Part shown: piece after piece, positions 58,337 through 64,000 of the stretch
Layout: the number at the start of each line of letters is the position of its first letter
How positions within the stretch are numbered: the first letter of the stretch is position 1
Source: Sambucus nigra
Taxonomy: Eukaryota > Streptophyta > Magnoliopsida > Dipsacales > Adoxaceae
Length of the DNA stretch: 64,000 nucleotides
Assembly (NCBI GenBank): GCA_949130495.1
Contig: CASBWL010000051.1
Span: forward strand, 396,308 to 460,307
Direction of reading: 5' to 3'
Made by a program: the position numbers and the translations under genes
Notes under the pieces: model-generated
Databases searched by the model: none
The model's input: the letters and a program-made list of their open reading frames with translations, nothing else
What the model was told of the DNA's origin: nothing

Positions 58337-58591
58337 ATGGCGAACCGTCAATATAAAGAAAAGATAATGGATAGCATTGAAGACACCTTCGATAAAGCAC
58401 ATAGAGTGGCTGATACTCTTACATTTCCTCTAGGCCCTTTGGATGCTGTGGTGCATGGCGTCAGTCGAGGGGTTTCAAACTGGTTGCTTGATAAGCATCC
58501 TGACAGGTCCAATGTCGAGACTCCCACAAATGTAAATCATTGCCAGCCTAAAAAGTATGGAAGAAATACTACTAATAGGGGTTATTATTAG
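58337..58591 (+). CDS. Small unrecognised protein, 84 aa, possible host gene
   Basis: An ATG in good context (AAAAAAATGGCG) opens an 84-codon frame: MANRQYKEKIMDSIEDTFDK, then AHRVADTLTFPLGPLDAVVH, GVSRGVSNWLLDKHPDRSN and a polar tail ending RGYY. The N-terminal half is amphipathic and may be helical; there is no signal peptide or membrane segment. A TATA-like stretch lies about 60 nt upstream (TATATATATAGATATAT). AATAAA occurs at 58656-58661, about 65 nt after the stop. Balanced amino-acid composition in AT-rich surroundings supports real coding. No family was recognised, and a fragment of a larger gene cannot be excluded. Confidence 0.55.
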   Translation: MANRQYKEKIMDSIEDTFDKAHRVADTLTFPLGPLDAVVHGVSRGVSNWLLDKHPDRSNVETPTNVNHCQPKKYGRNTTNRGYY

Positions 58592-59539
58592 TACTCGGAT
58601 GAGGTAGCCACATGGAATGGCTAACCTAAATATATAAATAACTGTTAGCCTTTTAAATAAAAGGTTGCAATCGACTTTTAAGTCTATTGAAGGAATATGG
58701 TTTCCTCACCACAGTCTATAACATGTGGTTACGTAATATTAATGCAGGTACTGAATATTTATGATGTAAATCTTATGCGTGTAATGTTGTTTTTTATTTT
58801 ATGTGGGTACTTATTTTATAACATAATTTTGAAAAAGTACAATTTCGATAAATTTATTAAAATGAAACATTACGATAAATTCCTATATTTTTGAAAAGTA
58901 ATTGATACCGTTTAAAAGTAAATCATTGGAAAATAGGCTTCAACAATGTTTCATTTTGAATTGAATTCTTTGTTAGAGCATTTATAATAGCAAGTGATGA
59001 ATTAATATTTGGGTCAATATAACTCATTAAATTGTGAATGAATGATCATAGATCCGACTGCTTGCACCAATCATTGAACGTTTCAATTCGATACTTGTAT
59101 TTTCAACGGACTCTATGACTTAGTATCTTCATATAGATTTTTCATCCAGTTTCATGAGTGAAAGTTTCTGTTTCACAATCTCTTCACATGGGGTTGAGTC
59201 CCACTTTCTTTCGGTGTCAACAACACATCATCATCTAGGTTGATTTTTGTCATCAGCTCTCATTCACTGTGATATCATTATTACCGTGTGACTCAATTTC
59301 ATATGTGCTACGCATACCAATAAAAGAGCATTATTTCAGTTTTTACAAATCAAGTTGACTCCAGCAATAAATCACATGATTTATATGACTTGTTTCGGTC
59401 ATGTCCTATCAATGTCGGGGTTATCTCTTTTTCGTGTTATCTCTTCCCAACATGGCATGGGAATGAATTATATGAGTGATTGAATTTCGACAACATGTTT
59501 CATTCATGGCCAATCTCGGACCACGTGTAATACTTTAAT
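58592..59539. other. 3' flank, no gene recognised
   Basis: Contains a plant-like polyadenylation region for the upstream ORF (AATAAAAGG at 58656). The remainder is AT-rich with no domain. Confidence 0.45.
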
Positions 59540-60000
59540 TTAATAAGTTAGTTTATTAAAACCTTATTTGTTGTTTTAATTAATAAAAAATGATGAATAT
59601 GCTTTAAAAAATATTTTTCTGCCAGTTAAAAACTATGATGAAAAAATTAATTGCTTTGGATTTCAAGAATAAGTAAAACTTCTAGTGAATTATATAAATT
59701 TCGTAGCGCTCCCTGTGTTCGGCCTACGACCTGAGAGTTGAAAACATGAGGTGTTTGAGTTAGTACCAATTTAATACTCATAACAGGTAATTAATTTGTA
59801 AATTAATTTTTTATTTAAAAAATGTGCATGTTTATTGAATACATATTAAATGTATGTATTCAATGAGATTTAGAGTTTAAATCAAAGTAATTATACCTTC
59901 TAATCATGCAGTCTCATACCAAATATTGTTGTTTGGATTTTTATCATATGTTATATTACTATTTTCTTTGGTACCTCGATAGTGAGAAGTAGAAAAAAAA
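59540..60000 (+). repeat. Family M repeat, tile a copy
   Basis: AATAAGTAAAACTT, CCTGTGTTCGGCCTACGACC, AATTAATTTGTAAATTA, ATTAAATGTATGTATTCAAT and CAGTCTCATACCAAATATT reproduce the order at 3867-4130. Confidence 0.75.
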
Positions 60001-60654
60001 TAAACCTTAGCCTTGACATAATCTTTTTTTTTTATCTTTTTTTTGGCAGACATATAAGAATTACATTGCATAACAATTTATAGCCAACCACTAATCTCTT
60101 GCTGGATGGTATAGTCAATAGAGATTCCATGGAATTAAGGAGAGAGCAACGAAAATAGCAGTGTTGGAAGCTAACTTCTCCAAATAAATATTTCAACAAC
60201 GCCTTACATGATTTAGTTTTCCTTGCTCTCGGTAGCAGCTATATAGTCAGGGTTTGGGATATATAAGTTTAAGTCTCCCAACCTAGTTGAATTAACATAA
60301 TTTTTTATCGACTGAGTTGGTATACCTGCAATCACAATCTTAAGTAATGTCATCACTCGAAAAATAAAACGTTCGTTAAGATTTCGACCCATTCTGTTTG
60401 GATATTTTTTTAAGAAATATATTTTATTAATAGATGGAGAAAAAACCTCTCCAAGGGCATTTACATTCTTCTTGGATAAACCAAGCTTTTTATTAGCAAC
60501 AGTGAGAAGTAATTTCTGTCTTGGTCTTCCTCAACTATCTTCCCAAAGTAGAAACTATTATAGTATATGCACTTTACAAAGTGCTTACTCAAGCGTCTTA
60601 TTATCATAAGGCAACTTTGGCACTATGTCGTAGCAATAAACAGCCCTATAATAT
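60001..60654 (-). other. Possible 3' ends of old non-LTR elements
   Basis: T runs at about 60026-60050 and 60408-60413 are each followed by LINE-3'-end-like text (AAATATATTTTATTAATAGATGGAG after the second). No ORF. Interpretation is weak. Confidence 0.35.
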
Positions 60655-60995
60655 CTTTTTTTTATAAGTAAATGGATCAATAAAAACGTGCTCGCCTAAG
60701 GGGGCGAAAACCCGTATATAGGAAGTATACAAAAAAAAGAAAGCAAAGGACCGTAACCCAAACACAGATTAGCCTACTACTAGAAACTCATTTAAGAAAT
60801 CAAGTAAAAGTGACAACGACGTATCCAAGCTTTTTCGAGGCTGAGAGAGAAGAAGACTCAGGAAGCAGTACCGTAGCCGTGAAGGATCCAACTCCACTCC
60901 CTCAAAGAATCTACGATTTATTTCCTACCAAAGCCTCGAGAAAATACAATGTGGGACCATCTTTCAAATGCACTTCGGACAAAGCCACCCTCTAG

Positions 60996-61930
60996 GACTC
61001 CCCCAAGCCACCAACACCCCTCTCACCTCCAGAGGAATAACCCATGAGATCATGCCTAAATAGAGGATCAAATCCCACAGTCCCCGGATCTCGAGACAGT
61101 GAAGGTGAAGGTGATTGGTCGACTCCTCCTCCTTCTTGCACAACCAACATCTGCTCGCTAACCTCCTCCCCCGATTCTACAACCCCTCAATAGTCAATAT
61201 GGCATGTCTGGCCACAGTCTACACAAAGAATCTGACCATTGTGGGGGGGGGGGGGGGGGGGGGGGGGTGTTTTTCCAAATATCCTTCCAAGGAATAGAGA
61301 CTCTCCCACTGCCCCTAATCACATGGTAAAATTTCTTAACCGAAAAATGGTCATCGGGAGGGCTTGACCTTCTCAACTCATCAACCCTAACAGATGGAAT
61401 AGGCGCTGAAGACAACAAGTCAAAGAATGCCTCTGCCTCTTCTATTTCACAATCCCTAAGCCGCCCCTGAATTTAGGGTCCCACACTGCACGATCCCCTA
61501 CACTCCTCATATGATCGTTTACTGTCCCCTCCTTAAACTCGGCAATCCAATACATCCCCAAGAAAAGGTCCTCTAGGGAGCCACCCTCACCCCAGCTATC
61601 TTTCCAAAACCTGATATGATTACCTCTCCCTAACTGGAAGGAATTGGATTTAGAGAAAACATCCCACGCACGAGCAACGCACTTTCACAAACCCACTGCG
61701 TGAGGAGAGGCCCCACTCTAGGTCTCCACCCAAACTGATCAGGCCCATGCATAATGGTCACCACATTCATCCACAGTCTTCCCTCCCCCTTATTGAACCT
61801 CCATAACCACTTGTCCAGTAAAGCTGAATTGAAGTGGGCTAAACTCCGCACTTTTGAACCTCCATAACCAACAGAAGCAGGAAGAGGAAGGATGGACAAG
61901 AAGTACGTCGGAAGACTCGATAAAACACTT
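60996..61930 (-). pseudogene. LINE ORF2 C-terminal region with zf-RVT-like domain
   Basis: 61630-61899 encodes [20 protein letters not shown] and [13 protein letters not shown], the usual region after RT. 61194-61418 encodes DHFSVKKFYHVI and WKDIWKN, the start of the zf-RVT domain, interrupted by a proline run caused by the G25 tract. Remaining parts have stops. Confidence 0.75.
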
Positions 61931-61974
61931 TTGATCAGCGTGAACGTTCCCCCTTTGGAAAGATAACTATGCTT

Positions 61975-63160
61975 TTAACCTGCTAACCTGCTTTGAACCC
62001 TCTCAATAACCATATCCCATATCGCTGTGGACTTAAACTTAGACCCTAAGGGTAATCCAATATAAGTGTAGGGGAGCGAACCGATTGAACACCCAAGTAT
62101 GCCCGTCAAAGTTCCAATGCCAATGACATCCCCAATTGCAATCATCTCTCTCTTCCGGACGTTGATTCGAAGACCAAACACCGCCTCAAAACACACCAGC
62201 AACATCCTCAATGTCCTAACCTCATCCACAGACCCGAGAGAAAATAATAGTATCATTCGCAAACAACAAGTGACAGATCACCACCGGCTGCGAAATAGTA
62301 TTCCCAAACACAAAGCCGGAAACCAGGCCACCCTCCACCGTACGACTCATCATTCGAGAGAATGCCTCCATAACTAGAATGAAGAGAAAAATAGACAACG
62401 AATCCCCCTACCTAAGACCCCGTGAGCTTGAAAAGAAACCCTTAGGCACCCCATTCACCAGAACAGAGAACTTGACCGAGGCGACACGTCCCTTCATCCA
62501 CCGGCACCATCGCTCCCCGAAACCCATCCTTCTTGGAAGATAAAAGGGAAAATCCCAACTCACATGATCGTAGGCCTTCTCAACATCAAGCTTACAAATA
62601 ATACCCGACATACCACTTCTCATCCTAGACTCGATGCACTCATTCGCCACCAATATTGCATCCTGAAGCTTCTGACCACCCACAAAAGCACTCTGGGCAT
62701 TGGAGTCTAACCAATAAGACCTTATAATGGAGCTTATACACACTACCAATAAGACTGATGGGTCTAAAGTCTTTCACACCCGTCGTTCCCCCGATATTTG
62801 GCACTAAAGTAATTAAAGTAGTGTTCAGACTCCTAAAAAAATACCCCTTATCCTAGAACTTCTGAATGATAACCATAACATCGTCCCTGATAACCATCCA
62901 ACAATGCTGGAAGAAAGCCATAGTGAACCCATCAGGACTTGGTTCCTTCTCCCCACACATAGACCTCAAAACTTGTACCACCTCCTCCTCTGTGAAAACA
63001 GTCTCCAATTCCAACTGATCCACCTTATCCACCGATAAGGTAGCCACCGGAAGCTCATCCATTTTGGGATGCCTAGACCTCTCCTCCGTATATAATCTCG
63101 CATAAAACTAACTGATCTCCTTACAAATATCTCTCTCCTCAGTGTATTGGACCCCCTCAA
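61975..63160 (-). pseudogene. LINE reverse transcriptase
   Basis: From high to low coordinate: 62853-63062 (FTEEEVVQVLRSMCGEKEPS, PDGFTMAFFQHCW), 62408-62749 ([57 protein letters not shown]), then a stop where GLRQGDPLSP is expected, and 61975-62262 (RTLRMLLVCFEAVFGLRINV, YIGLPLGSKFKSTAIWD). The catalytic FADD box reads FAND at 62252-62263, losing one of the two conserved aspartates. Several frameshifts. Confidence 0.88.
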
Positions 63161-64000
63161 CTACAACCTTCCTAATATGGTTGAAGTGACGCTTTATAGA
63201 AGATACTAGTATTGTTTTCCCCTTCCCTAAGGCAAAGAGACCTAGATTTCTGCCTCCAACAAAGTTCCTCGTTAATAAGACTATTCCCCACCTCCCTTTT
63301 TTCTTTTCCCCAACCCCGCTTTTATCCCCCGAAAGACTGCCCAAGCCCTCTTTCTAGTTGAGGCCCTGGATATCCTCCAACAATTGCGTAAGTACTCTCT
63401 CCACATGCCAAAACACATCATCGTTCCACTGAATACGATCCCCTGTGAGACAGAATAACTTAGACGCTAATCTGAAACTAGCATTGCCCTCCACCTCATA
63501 CCCCCCCCCACCACCACCACTCCTTGACCATTTCAACAAAGTCCTCCTCCTTAAGACACTTATTCTCAAACTTCTCCCCCCACACTCCAGAAGGATTGGG
63601 GAATGATTTGAAGTCACCCAGGTAAGTCAAGACAGAGTAGCCTCCCCCCACCCACCCCAAAATGTTCCTCCCACTCAACAAAAAGAAGGAAACAATCAAT
63701 CCGAGAAAATGAAGGATCATCCCTCTAGCTGGACCGGGTAAATAAACCTCCCTCTAGAGGAAGATCCATCAACGCCAGCTCATCAGTGAAATCAGATAAA
63801 TCCCACATGAAATAATTCAATCTCTCTCCCCCCCCCCCCCCCCTCCCCAACTCCTCTCTGAGGGAAATCGAACAATATTGTAATCACCCCCGTACACCAC
63901 AGAACACTCCAAACACTTTTGGCCCCCGCCAAAGTTTCCCATAAATCTCGACGGTCTGAATCCTCCACTCGCCCATAGACCCTTGAAAAAGTGCATGTGA
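63161..64000 (-). pseudogene. LINE endonuclease-RT linker remnants
   Basis: The minus strand near 63990-63860 reads through frame changes as RVYGRVEDSDRRDLWETLAG and GGDYNIVRFPSER, matching the apurinic-endonuclease-like GGDFN segment of plant L1 ORF2. 63496-63720 and 63354-63617 hold the later part (VLTYLGDFKSFPNPSGVWGE, VFWHVERVLTQLLEDIQGLN). Broken by several frameshifts, some at poly-C tracts. Confidence 0.75.

Larger units (their letters stand above)
60655..64000 (-). mobile_element. L1-type LINE, 3' part, continues beyond the window
   Basis: Minus strand: endonuclease remnants (64000-63350), RT (about 63060-61975), C-terminal region with a zf-RVT-like domain (61900-61190), then a short 3' end and A run (T run on plus at 60656-60663). 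The 5' end and ORF1 lie outside the window. Many frame changes and stops. Homopolymer expansions occur at 61243-61267 (G25 on plus) and 63828-63843 (C16 on plus). Confidence 0.88.

Noticed and set aside
61115..61297. Plus-strand ORF with poly-glycine
   Set aside because: Created by the G25 run. The minus strand is LINE ORF2.
1..64000. tRNA, rRNA or organellar insertions
   Set aside because: No cloverleaf-like sequence, rRNA core or organelle gene was recognised by eye. A tRNA scan and organelle alignment would be needed to exclude small ones.

Overview
This window looks like repeat-rich intergenic DNA from a flowering-plant nuclear genome, probably a eudicot. It is AT-rich and carries TA/GA/TG microsatellites. 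Most recognisable coding sequence belongs to decayed LTR retrotransposons (Ty3/gypsy of Tat and Tekay type, Ty1/copia), one L1-type LINE, and MITE-like foldbacks. No tRNA, rRNA or well-formed multi-exon host gene was recognised. Only one small ORF (58337-58591) has the setting of a possible host gene. The species cannot be told from the sequence.

Layout. 1-5225: a foldback MITE, then old dispersed repeats whose relatives recur later in the window. 5226-10487 (minus): a truncated Tat-lineage gypsy element with 5' LTR, gag, protease, RT, two RNase H domains and only the start of integrase. 11400-11826: another dispersed-repeat copy. 11828-13926 (minus): a chromovirus-like gypsy fragment. 13927-20978 (plus): a nearly complete copia element with two in-frame stops and one frameshift. 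20979-28765: old AT-rich DNA with a second foldback MITE, a 41-bp tandem array, a possible degraded LTR and a ~0.5-kb tandem duplication. 28766-33186: an intron-containing, broken gene of the 'putative gypsy type transposon' (Transposase_28-like) family with a GC-rich upstream minisatellite. 33187: an apparent CACTA end. 37041-39990: a solo LTR with perfect 5-bp target duplications. 40150-46048: a ~2.8-kb tandem segmental duplication. 47366-56837 (minus): an LTR retrotransposon with 2.84-kb LTRs, a tRNA-iMet primer site and gag, but no recognisable pol. 56838-60654: dispersed-repeat copies and the small ORF. 60655-64000 (minus): an L1-like LINE running off the window edge.

The most interesting signals are not genes. 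(1) The copia element has no tRNA-type primer site after its 5' LTR. Instead the sequence starting 2 nt inside is a perfect 16-nt complement of a segment of its own LTR, suggesting self-primed reverse transcription or a long U5/PBS stem. (2) Two different Tekay-like LTRs (47366/54000 and 37041) each carry a cluster of CpG-containing palindromes, CGAATCGATTCG or TCGATCGATCGA, at a similar place downstream of a GA-rich leader. The number of palindromes differs between the two LTRs of one element. (3) The gag-only element keeps about 2.5 kb of non-coding interior containing a thrice-repeated conserved block. (4) The copia 5' LTR is preceded by a second copy of the element's own 3' internal tail and polypurine tract, a sign of inter-element recombination.
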